Source: Polytrichum commune
Taxonomy: Eukaryota > Streptophyta > Polytrichopsida > Polytrichales > Polytrichaceae
Assembly: GCA_950295325.1 (NCBI GenBank)
Contig: OX485808.1
Location: 20,542,527-20,606,526, forward strand
DNA length: 64,000 bases
Reading direction: 5' to 3'
Made by a program: the position numbers and the translations under genes. This document shows, one piece after another, positions 9,693-20,560 of the stretch; the stretch's first letter is position 1; the number at the start of each line of letters is the position of its first letter. The notes under the pieces were generated by a model. It made no database searches, had not been told where the DNA came from, and saw nothing but the letters and a program-made list of their open reading frames with translations.

Positions 9693-12600
9693 TCAGTATC
9701 CTCCAAGTTTTTTAATAAAGTCCTTAGACTTACTCGTAACATACGCATCCTCATTAGTCTCAAATTTAGGAGTCCAAAGTCTGTTTGTTTGTACCTTGCT
9801 AGATTTAACTCGGTGGCGATACTGCTGCCCGTAGCTATACGTCGTGCTTTTGCTGTGCATATTTGCGTCTGTGGTCGACTCACGTCTGTCGATTTTCTTC
9901 AGAAAATTATCATTGGCTTCATGGGTTCCGGAAGGCCCTTGCACCTGTGTGGATAGCATTGCTGAGGTTAGCCAAACATCCCGTTGATTAGAAGCATCAG
10001 TTCATGACCTATTGTGTTTTGCAAAACACGTAAGTCGAGACTGTTTTCCACACCGATATTCGCCCCATTTTTAGTATTGTCTAGTTGCAAGGGAAGTTCA
10101 GCCGAAAATATGATCTCAAGTAGGTCTTGTGTTTAGTATCTACCTTGGAGAGTTCCTCAGTTGGAGGTGGTGGAGACGGTTCCTTCCAGAGCAATGCTTT
10201 TAATTGTTTGTTATTCGACGTTGGTTTCCCTGGTTCGATCGACTGTTGGAGTGTGAGCTCAGAACCAAGAAATTCCATGCATCCCTGAGTTGAATCACCG
10301 CAGGTCTTGCGGAGCTCGGTGACTGGAACTTCTAAATCAAAAGATGCTGAAATTAGTGTCTAAGCGAATACACCTTAGCCATCGAATTCCTACAAGAGGT
10401 TAGAATACAGGCCGCTTGAGCATTCACTACATACAAAAGCACTTCCAGTTTTCCTCACCTTGCATGGGTATGCTTGGTGGTTGTGAATTGTCCACTTTAT
10501 TGCTCTGCCACACAATTTTTCTGTAAATCGTTAATTCTCGTCCTTTTTTCGTACTTACAGAAATTCTCGACTCTTAACTGCAAGCTAAGAAATTTCCCCA
10601 TGTTGTTAATTCCAGTTTGCTTCAGAGGTTGCACCTCGGGGCATTCATTGCAGTGCCTCATTAATTTGTGTATCATTCTAAAATGTATCTCACCTCGTCC
10701 ATCTTGCGCTGCTTCAACTCGAAGTAGGCAATTAGCTCTTGCCGTTTCTTGGCTGCTTCCGGAGTACGGATCACCTTGCGACCTGTACTTCAGTTATAAG
10801 TAGAGTGGACGTATCCTTTATGGCAGATTTTAGCCACCAAACATAGTCTGCTCGTAGTACTACCTCTAGCAGTGTGTATGTTTGACAAATTTCATTTGAC
10901 GTTCAACTTCAAATCCAAAGTGTCATGTGACGTTTTCAAAAACAAAAATGAATGTCCATTCCTATCTTCATTTTCATTCGAAAATGTCACCTCAATTTTA
11001 AGCTGCCTAGTAGTAAGTGCCATTTCAATTTCTAGCGTGTCAATTGACATGTGATTTTTTTTCTTCATAAGCCACACTACATATTAAATTCTAAATTGTG
11101 GGTGTTAATTGATGTGCACTTTCTTTTGTGTGAGTTTTTGCATGTCAAATGTCAAAAACTTGCAAAAACTTTGTCAAAATTACACGGTGACCTCTAGTAT
11201 TCTTAAAAAGAAGTGACACTCTTAATGCATTAATATTTGAATAATAGATAACATACCCCAAATTTGCGAGAAGGTAACATTTCAGAATTTAGTAGATGTT
11301 GAGCATTGTCAGAAATTGTACCTGTGCGCCTGTTTCTTGAAGAATTCTCGATGAAACCATCCAGGGACATCCGTGATATGAATTCACGGAGATTATAATC
11401 TTTCTCACTTGGTAAAGCAGCTCGAAGTCGTGGCACTGTGATAAAGTCCATTTGCAAAGTGTGAAGCAGGGCCTGAAGTGTTCCCAGGTTGTAGGTCAGT
11501 TGGATCGCATAGATGAACAGAATATCAGCAATTCAAGGTGATACATGTGAGGGGTGCTTAATACCTGGACGGTCCAACAGGTGTAGAATGATAAACTGGA
11601 TGATAATGTTGAAATGATAATGGAGGTTCTTTGATTTGAATCTTCATGTGTAATTAAATTTGGTCAATGGGGGAAAATTTCTCAGAAAAGGAGGTACCAT
11701 TTTATACCGATCCTCCATGTCATAACTCAGATATTTAGGGTTGTCTGAAATTTGTGTATCATCTAGTGGGAGGGTATTCAATCTTTCTGGTACGAAAGCA
11801 GACACCGTTTTGAGTCCATGTGTCTTGTGGGCAGCGTTCAAATGCACTGTGTTTCCCTCCCATCCGATCTGGTCAATAAATTTCAGAGTTAAGATTTTTT
11901 AAGATGGAAAGAACTACGTTTACTTTGCACAAATCTGCTTTACAAGTCTGTTACTGTGAGGAAAGCCTGCAACTTGTCTTAGAATGAACAGTTCCAGATG
12001 TTTAATCACAAATTGAAGTTCAATCGACGTTCACTGACACTAGGTATCTGCTGAAAACCTGTGGTTTTTCGATGTGATACAAATCTTTCTTGAGATTCGT
12101 CAGCAGGCCATCCACAGTAAGGCGCTCCACCAGCTCTGAGTTAGATCTCAAATTAATTGTGTATTATGAAGAATTAATACTTGTTGTGACTGGATAAATT
12201 GTTCAAAACCGACAGCAATGTTCATTTCTAGATTCTCAAAACTGAAGATATGTATTATCCGGATAACTTACTCCTTATTGGCGAGATTCTCATCAGCAGC
12301 ATCACGAGACTCAGGAATGACATCTAACATTCTAATGTGATGTTGAATGACCACAGCAAGGGATAAGAATAGCCTTCACAACAAGAAAGAATCTCATGAT
12401 GGGATAAAGATATACCTTCTATAAGGCTCTGCGCACACCGAACACAGTAAGATCCATCAGTTCTTTAAGACATGCACTAGCGGACTAAGAAAATGGCTTA
12501 CATGGAGTGGTGCGTGGCTGATTTCAGCTATGTTTGAGTGTCTGGTTTGGGTACGTGAAACATAAAAGCAGGAAACTACGAATTTGACATCGAACATACA

Positions 12601-13524
12601 GGAGCCAATGAAATGCTTACCTAATGGTTACCTAATCAAGCCCAACCACATGATGGTGTAAAATTTCGCATGATGGCGTTTCGAAATAAAGGTACTTAAT
12701 TAATCCCTAAAAAAGCACGACGACACTGTTGTAAAGGAATCGTAGATGAGTACCACAGAGAATTGCGGAAACTCTCCAAGAATGTCGATCATCTCAACCG
12801 TTGGATACTGTCTCTGAAGAAGGTACAGTCTGATTGCTCTCAAACTTTCAGCTTCGTACTGGGGATCCTTTGTTCTATCTGCAAACCCTCCACATAGAAA
12901 TACGCATTTTCATGTACATCTACTCACAATCAAAATTTCAGTGGTAAGCAAGGTAGACAAACTTGGATTGGAATGTTCGTAATGGATAACATACTGATAA
13001 ATCAACATCTAAGAACGCAACTTTGAGTGCCTTCTAGAGAATAGGCCGGAGCATCACGATAAAAAATTTAATAGAGGAAAGGTAAGGGCGATCACTGTCA
13101 ACATCTGGAGCGTCTTCCTTTGTATTCATATTTTTGAGCTGTTTGGCCAGGGCAGAAGCTGGCTCATGAAAGACAACACACAATTCGGGCAAATTTCAGG
13201 CTAAAGTGATGCAGATTGTCAGTCAAGAATGGCTTCACGTGTAATTCTGCACAACTCTTCCAAATTAGACCCAAATAAGATCGTACAGGAATCAGGCTCT
13301 CCGAAGAATTGCTACGTATGTCATGCTGAAAATCAGTCAAACAAAAAAGTAAGTGAATGACAATTCGTTGGCACATTAAGGCAATAGTAGTCGACGTGAA
13401 GTCTTCACTGACTTACCTTCATGTGTAGAAGTTGCAGCTTGACAGGCTCCTCCAGCCTGTAAGTGCCAAAGAAGTCGAAATCAAGTTGGGAAATCGAGGT
13501 CAAGGTGTCGGCAAATTATATATA

Positions 13525-13557
<33 letters not shown>

Positions 13558-16500
13558 ATGTATATGTATATATTTATATATCTTGCACTTCTGAATCAAG
13601 ACAAAGACTTTCTAAATTAATCATTTCATTTTATGAACAAAATATCGCGTGCGACTAAGGTTTCATTTGCTTTATAGGACAATTATCATTTGGCGCATAG
13701 CCAGTTGGCATACAAAGCAGGAGTTATGTACGAGATAGTGAGGCATTCCGAATAGGGCTTCAGGTGACAAGGTCGCACCTTCATCATATCTAAACTTGGT
13801 GCCAGGACTTCCTGGCTGGGTTGGCTGGGCTGTGTATCCATTCCCGACCTCTCAGAACATGATGACGAGTTATCCTCACTTGTGGCAATCAGACTAGAGC
13901 ATGTCTCAATCTTGACCAAGTCATTCTCATCTTGGCATGGATCGAAGACGCTTTTCATCTGAAAAATCAGCACCAGAATATATGCAAAGGTGAGAAGGAA
14001 ATTCATTCTAACATACTTTGAGAGAAAACTCCACGGGATAACTAGCTTGTAGAGATATGAACCAGTGCGATAAAGAGATGTTTTCAGGGGTTAGCACCAC
14101 ATTTTCTAGTAGAACATCAGTTACCCCCTTGAAAACTCTTGGAACTAGAGTAGCTGATGTTTTCTGAGTTGAGAGCATCGAGATCAGCGGGGACTGAGAG
14201 TAGGCGGGTCCAAACCTTAATTGACAATCTGTAGTATTTACTATCAACATGCCCAACGTTCATCTTCAGGGGCTCCCGGATCCATGGAGTTGAGTCTTCG
14301 TAGGCGGTTGAAACAAAAAATGGAGGTTCGTATTCAGCTGGCTGCACAAACGAGAGGTGAACTGATCAATACCTTTAACAGCCAATTTCATCAAAGATTT
14401 GTCCGTCTCTATAAATTGTAGGAATCTGCCATTTAGTGGTCACGTGCCTTCCAATTAATGTATCTGAGTCTCACATGAGGCTATCTAATTGAAGAGATTG
14501 GAACGCCCTCACCTCTCTTTTGCACTAATATCTGCAGCAAGAGTTCTAGAAATTTGATTCAAGAGCATACACTACCACTGTTCATCAATATTCATAATTG
14601 AAATGTCAAGAAGATCGTACTGTTACATCATCGTAGTAGTGGAGCTTCATAATGATGGTGTGCTGAAACACATGCGTCAAAATACATGTTAGGTTCGGTC
14701 AAGCAACAGCATATTAAAGTGCTCTCGTTTCAGATGGACATCGAACCATGAGGACATCAAAATTCAATTTATGACTGCATAGCTACTATTCTTCATGGAG
14801 AGAAATATTAAATGCCACTGGTTTTCTTGTACAGGGCTTGTACCTCTTCAGGGACACTGTCCAATGTATGCATCAGCTGTACAAGAGTGCGCACCATTTT
14901 ACAGGCAGATTTCCTGCACAAGCACAAATCGACTAGGATAAGTGGGAGACTATCCCGAATCGCTAACTTATCCAAAAAGTTAATGCAAATCGATCAACAC
15001 ACGCTGAAACTGCATGAGAAACATGTCGAGTAAGTTCCCCAGAACTTCTTACTTCATATGCGCAGGAGTGTGGTTGTTACACGTGCTAGTCTGTACATGC
15101 TGGCCACTTGAGTTAGTCTCGATTGTCATGGAAGTGATGCCCCCCGATTCTCCGTTGCTGGCGTACTTGAAAGAAACTGCTTGACAATATTAATTCACTA
15201 AATAAGTCCGGTTTAGAGATTTATGATATTAACTGAGCCAATTACGTGCAGGCAGCAGGAGCCGCACTCGGTAAATCTATTTTAGTAAAGTTCGAGGTAC
15301 GCTTCAGTAGGACTGCAAAATATTGTATTAGCTAGAGACATGTCAGCGAGGTGAGCCTGACATCCACTTTCGAGCTCCATGCGAGCCTCTGTTAATTACT
15401 GTCGAATGCCTTCTATGGGGAGCAATAATGTACATAACGAGAAGAGGATGTATTATAACCCCTAACAAAAATTTGAAGGCGAGAGATCTCTTACAAATGT
15501 ATTCCTCTATTAGTGGACCATCACGTGCACCACAGATTGTCAGAAACAGTGTTCTCAAGTACTTCTTGTGTAGTGCGTCAAAGACACCTGCACACAATCC
15601 ATGAATACTTTTTAACGCATCTCCTCTCATTATTGCTTCACACAAAAACTAAGTGAAATACAAAGCTTCGAGACAGAATCTCGAATATCAAGAAAGACAT
15701 ATGAGTGAATCCTCAATGAATCATTCGAAACCCTGCTCAGTGCTCTAATTTGGACTTAGCGTATGAACCCCAGTGCCAATTGTAAGGTTCCATTTAGCTC
15801 GTTTATGAGTTCACGCGCAACATTTGAGCACTAGCAAGCGACAAAGGGTCCTCTGAAAGTGATCCTGGAAAATAAATCATGATCTTGATGAGCTGCAATT
15901 CGTCAGGACTCTATTACTTGGGGATCATTCATCTCGTTGATTTGCATCAGACATACAAACAATGCCGCATGAAAGAGGTTCTTGGGATTCACCTTTCTCC
16001 AACCAGTCGATGAGCCTCTTTGACTCCATATCCACTGGTAGCAATTTTTTGACCTTCAACTCTGTTCCACACAAATAGGACTTATGGTAAAGATAAACTT
16101 TACATAGTATTTATGAGGTTAAAAGATAAGGCTTCTGGGGAGGTCCCTTCATCCATCTGACATGTAATCATTATAGGACAGTCAATGTGCCATCATGAAC
16201 GAGGCAAAATTAGCTTCAACTGTCCCTATTTCTCCGTAGTTATCCCAAGTCGATGCAAATTCTCGATATCGTATCATACACTCGTGGAAGAAACTCTTAT
16301 TTCCGCATTGAGACTCTTGAAATAAACTATACTGATTCTCAAACTGATCTTACTATAGCATCCTAAATTTCAGCTAGAGGAACGGCAGGGAATAAGAGGG
16401 AAACTTGAATAACAGGTGTGAGAAATCAAAATAGGATATCCAAATAAATAAATAAATAACCACAGCCATCCCCACTTGGTATATGAACTACAAGCATTGC

Positions 16501-17509
16501 AACAAGTGTAACATGGTTAAATGACAAAAGCAGGACCTCTAAATATATGTATTACAAACATGGTGTACACTGTTATTTCTTCTGCTTAATAATGTTCTGG
16601 ATTTCCGGATAAAGATTCATGAAAATTTGACTCCTTCACAAAGTTTCTCACAGAAGTTGAGATCAGGAAGTCGGGGGTAAGGCAGAAGCAAATACCATAT
16701 TCTGGCGGAATTTCAAGTAGTTGGTGTAATCGTGGCATTTACCTAAGGCTGGAACATACTTGTCGTGGAAGTAGTTATCAGGAAAGAGACCTCTTATGTA
16801 GATGATGTTAAACATCGCTATCCGGAGAAGGTTTCGCGTCTGTACCAACGTGGCATGTGAAGTTAGCATTTCAGATAGAAAAGCACTCTCCATGGCATTA
16901 CACATTTGAGTTACTACTTCAATAATTAATAAGTCTATCTTGTGTTCGAATGTATACACGGAGACGATGTAGAACATAAGCCGAGTAGGTAATGATTATG
17001 ACCAATCCGACGTCATGACTACTGGTTCATTATGCTCTCAGCCTCGCAAGTTATCCACAGACACAACACCTAAGTCTCACTAGTACATTACAAGAAACAT
17101 GTCTATATATCTGTATATCAAGCCCACTCACATTACACACTTACAATGGTGTGTATATGCGCCTCTTTATTTATTTTTTCTATTTATTTATTCATATATG
17201 TATCTATAAGAATGTAGCCAGCCTCTAGAAATCAGAAATATGCTAAGGAGAATTTTGATCCACTACGTCTTGTGACTTCCAAGATTTTTAAAACTCCTGA
17301 ATGTCTTAGGATTGAAAGTGTGTTGACAATAAACTTCCAATCCTATAGACTTATCCGTTTTCTTACTCCACTCGACAAAGTTGCAGTACTTGAAATTTTC
17401 CTACATCAGCTTTGAAGTGAACATTACGCACTAGCTGCAAAGACTCTTGCTCCGAAACCTCATTCCTTGGCCTCATAGCCTGTGATTGATTCGCTGCTGA
17501 AGGCGACAT
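9693..17509 (-). CDS. ASY1: Meiotic HORMA-domain axis protein ASY1/HOP1 homologue
   Basis: Twenty-one exons with consistent phases give 719 aa (on minus): 17432-17509, 16743-16839, 15993-16061, 15495-15587, 15053-15176, 14844-14913, 14621-14662, 14216-14341, 13779-13958, 13417-13449, 13287-13325, 13096-13138, 12754-12878, 12272-12323, 12059-12135, 11698-11868, 11322-11472, 10694-10782, 10459-10504, 10144-10346, 9693-9944. ASY1/HOP1/PAIR2 proteins coat meiotic chromosome axes and promote pairing and inter-homologue recombination. HORMA landmarks (about residues 20-235) are [62 protein letters not shown] and [12 protein letters not shown]. Winged-helix-like chromatin-binding segments follow (about 330-420 and 474-550, e.g. 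[11 protein letters not shown] and [12 protein letters not shown]). The start is the ATG of MSPSAAN, because the next exon opens directly at TRNLL. Exons 10-14 are the least certain; the C-terminal third is not conserved. Family length is about 600 aa, so this is a long member. Confidence 0.9.
10872..11200 (+). repeat. Dispersed repeat (family G) in an ASY1 intron
   Basis: About 330 bp in the intron between exons 17 and 18 of the ASY1-like gene are similar, in inverse orientation, to 45860-46190. Shared features include 'aaatccaaagtgtca', 'gacatgtgat' and runs of 'tgtcaaat'. Within the repeat, TGACA/TGTCA words recur many times, giving short internal inverted repeats. It is non-coding, and its transposon class is unclear. 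Confidence 0.65.
13517..13582. repeat. (TA)n/(TATG)n microsatellite in an ASY1 intron
   Basis: An uninterrupted TA run passes into five TATG units and back into TA/TATG mixtures. It lies in the intron between the exons at 13779-13958 and 13417-13449. A further short (AAAT)n run lies at about 16442-16458 in the intron between exons 2 and 3. Confidence 0.9.
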
Positions 17510-18870
17510 TCTTCCTCGACTGCTGATCATGACTAAATGCGTAAAGATTATTTGCTCCTGAAGAAATGCCCTGAAGACTTAATTGACTTCGAATCGGAAA
17601 AGAGACCAAACTATGGACAAAACATGAGGAAGCTTAGAATAGCCAGAACAAGTATAACTACAGGGACAATAAAAGGTTCATAACGACTTTGTCTACATTG
17701 GAGCTGGAAACTAGACACCAAACTATGAAGAGCTGGCAGCAGGTCCACATGAGCCTCTCGTACCACCATCAGCAGTATCGGCATCATCGCGGGGAAATAG
17801 ACAACCATTTAATATGGAAGCACTCCACTCCTTCATGGTTATATATATCAAAGCAAGAAGAAGAAGAACTAGAATCACAACAAGAACAATCAAAGTAACA
17901 TTGAAACCATGTACAGAAGACATCGCAGATGCGGAAGAAGTACGAGCGCGATCGCTTGAAGTCGAAGATCTATGTTAAGAGATGGCAGAGATGGCCACAC
18001 GTTACGCGCTGGAGGAACTTCCTCTGATACTTCAGTCCTCTGGGCACACAGCCTGTGCTTAACTCGCACCTATAGCAACATGCTTCGCCCAGTACTGCGA
18101 ACTATATCGAAGGCACCAAACCACAGAGCGGAATCTTCCGACTGCCGTCGATCACTGTGTCCACAGCTCATCAGGAAGAGAATCACTGACGACGTCGAGC
18201 TGCCCAAGCCCTTGCCCCTATCAGTCCCAAAAGAAAACAAAGCAGAAGAAACAGAACAGCTAAGAGAATACTGAGAAGAATCCGTTGATCATTCATCGTA
18301 GGTGCTGAAGAAGTACAAGCAACAACACTTCAAGCCGAGTATCTACGTTTCGAGATGGGCACACGTCTTTGCGATGGAGGAATACGTCCCAAAACTATGA
18401 AGAATTCGTAACAGAGATAAGGAATTCGGAAGCAATGGAAATATTTCAATGAATAGTATCGACACCCTGCCGAATCCTTAGCAAGAGATCACTCGTCAGA
18501 ATTATGAGCAATCTCCTCGACCTGTGCAATCTCCTAGGCTTGGCGGTCGAACAGGTACCACCAGGTAATACTCAAAATCTCACAAAAAAAAATGCAGTAG
18601 AGGAATAGAAGCCACAAACTCGAATGCAGATCCAGAATGTCTAGAAGAAGGATAAAAATCAAGCAACAAAGAAAAGTATGAAAAAAATAAGTGAGATGAG
18701 CACGAAGCATTCAAGGCCGCGAAGAACTGCGAGAGACAAAATGAGATAAAATCTGAAATGCACAACGAGCACGGGTGTTGCGAACTGCTTTTCGTGCTCC
18801 GACCGTCAGAGAGCCATCGCTTGAGAGGTGAAACAATTCAGTGCAAAATCAGTGTGAAGACTAGTGGACG
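17510..18870 (-). promoter_or_regulatory. 5' flank of the ASY1-like gene, with a diverged duplication
   Basis: This region should hold the leader and promoter of the minus-strand ASY1-like gene. A block at about 17935-18020 (gaagaagtacgagc...tcgaagatctatgtt...gagatgg) recurs in diverged form at about 18305-18390. No TATA box can be assigned with confidence. Two hydrophobic minus-strand frames (17611-17808, 17723-17923) are treated as chance. Confidence 0.35.
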
Positions 18871-18876
18871 TGTCGT

Positions 18877-19110
18877 TTGTTATGCAGAGGACCGATGGCG
18901 CCATTCATGGTGACGGCTGGGTTGGCGGGGGCGCTCATGAGCCCCAAGCGCAGCTGCGATCTGGGCCATGGAAGCGCCCCAGTGACCTCCACCGTTGATG
19001 GAGAGGGCGGGCAGCTGTGGCCATTTCACCTCCGGGCAGGGGTCACGGGGCCGGCGAGCGGTCCAGCACGGCGTCAGAGCGGGTCGGGGAGACCGGGGAT
19101 CCAACTAATA
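18877..19110. other. GC-rich island, unassigned
   Basis: About 230 bp are far richer in G+C and CpG than the surroundings, and both strands have open frames (18877-19197 on plus, 18880-19104 on minus). Neither translation resembles a family I know. It could be a CpG-rich promoter or first exon, a gene fragment captured by the adjoining fold-back element, or chance. Confidence 0.35.
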
Positions 19111-20215
19111 TTGGATCAGGTCTTTTCTAGTTCCCAACCAATGAACGGGGAGAACCGGCTGCTAGTTGCAGATGAACCGGTTGAGTTTGAGAAATAACCG
19201 GTTGAAGTTCAAGACTTCAGCACTTGGACAACTGCCAAAATAACTAAAGTTAACTAGGATTTTTTTAAATATATTTTAGGGAACAACTATAATTAATTAG
19301 AAAAATATCAAAATGGTTTTAAGAATAACTATAGTTAATTAGAAGAAAAAAAAAAATCAGATTTAAGAACAACTATAGTTAACTACAAAAATTCCAAGTA
19401 TTATTATATATTCGAAGAAGTTCGCCTCTTGATTTGTCTCAGTTGAGGGTCTTTAATATGCTCAAGTCACTGAGTATCATCAAGAAACGCCTTTATACGA
19501 TCACTCACATTGCTGGGTTCTGGAACAACTTTCATGTACAGATTGTACACCACCAACACAAATAACACACTTGTGACACTGTAACTATAATTAACTAGAT
19601 TTTTTGTAGATCAAAAATAAAACAACTATAATTAACTGTAATTTTTTACAGGTCAAATCACGAACAACTATAGTGATGAAAGGCATCTAGTTAACTAATA
19701 GTTGAATTAGTTGGTTAGTTGTCTAAGATCTGCAAGACTTCAAGAAAATTACCCATCATTTAAGAGGAATATGTGGAATGTACCCCAATTTAATGAAAGA
19801 AAACTCAAAGATGGTAACATGTAACCAGTTGGACTTGGAAACACTAGGATTTTGACCGATCATGCCCCAAAATCTTCCCAGACATTGTTCCCAACTCCCA
19901 ACTGGATGTGGTAAACGGGTCTTAAATGGTTACTAGCCTACTTTACCTAAGATCTGAAACATGGGAGATGGTTTGCAAATCTGGATCAACATGCAATGTC
20001 AAGGAAGATTTTTGGGCATAATTGGTCGAAATCCTAGTGTTTCCAAGTCCAACCGGATACATGTTGTGCTCATCGGGTTCTTTATATTAATTTGAAATAT
20101 ATTCTATAGATTCCTTACAAAGGATGGTCATTTTCCTGAGTCGTGAACTTCAATCGTTATTTCTCAAACTCAACCGGTTCATTTGTAACTAGCGATCAGT
20201 TCTCTACATTCATTG
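19110..20215. mobile_element. Fold-back element with nested inverted repeats (family H)
   Basis: The outer arms are 19150-19225 and 20140-20205, which share 'aaccggttgagtttgaga' and its complement. The inner arms are 19818-19880 and 20005-20062, which share 'ggacttggaaacactagga' and its complement; they can fold into a hairpin with a loop of about 125 bp. A third partial copy ('tccaaccgg..tacatgttg') lies at about 29885-30050. There is no coding capacity. Confidence 0.65.
19285..19680. repeat. Six AACTATA(A/G)TT palindromic motifs at about 42-bp spacing
   Basis: Motif starts are 19285, 19327, 19371, then 19583, 19624 and 19666. The intervals are 42, 44, (212), 41 and 42 bp. The consensus AACTATAGTT is a perfect 10-bp palindrome, usually extended by TAA(T/C)TAG. 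The array sits inside the fold-back element 19110-20215. Confidence 0.8.
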
Positions 20216-20480
20216 TCGAGATGGTTAGCAAATTTGGATTAAGGGTGTATAACAACTTCCCTTATAATTTTTGGAAGTCGTATGAATATCTCATTCATTG
20301 TCAAATGAAGATTCTCATGCTCATCCCTAGGCCCAATAGTCAACATAATTGAGGGGACCTACATGACTGTCTAACGAGTACGAGAATCTTTACTTTGACA
20401 ATGAATAAGATATTCATACGAGTTCAAAAAATGATAAGGGGAGTTGTTGTCTCTTCATTTTAGATTTGCTAACCATCTTA

Positions 20481-20560
20481 GGGTCGGTTTACACCATGAA
20501 CCATGAAGTCGGACCACATTGTTTTATCGGCTCTACCCTCTAATAGAGCTCTCAGTTTCA
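20481..20560 (+). mobile_element. Left terminus of a family A MITE
   Basis: The sequence 'gggtcggtttacacc...atgaagtcggacc', preceded by TTA, matches the left terminal repeat of the element at 28238-29666. No matching right end was found nearby, so the copy seems truncated. Confidence 0.55.

Noticed and set aside
9297-9956. 219-codon plus-strand ORF
   Set aside because: Its 3' part is the antisense shadow of the last ASY1 exon (9693-9944), and the translation shows no domain.
16840-16977. Upstream extension of ASY1 exon 2 to an ATG (MFYIVSV... or MCNAMES...)
   Set aside because: An exon at 17432-17509 encoding SEQESLQL joins in phase to TRNLL and matches the family N-terminus, so the extension is intron.
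17611-17923. Hydrophobic minus-strand ORFs resembling membrane segments
   Set aside because: The plus strand here is A-rich, which produces Leu/Val/Ile-rich antisense frames; there is no domain and no supported splice context.
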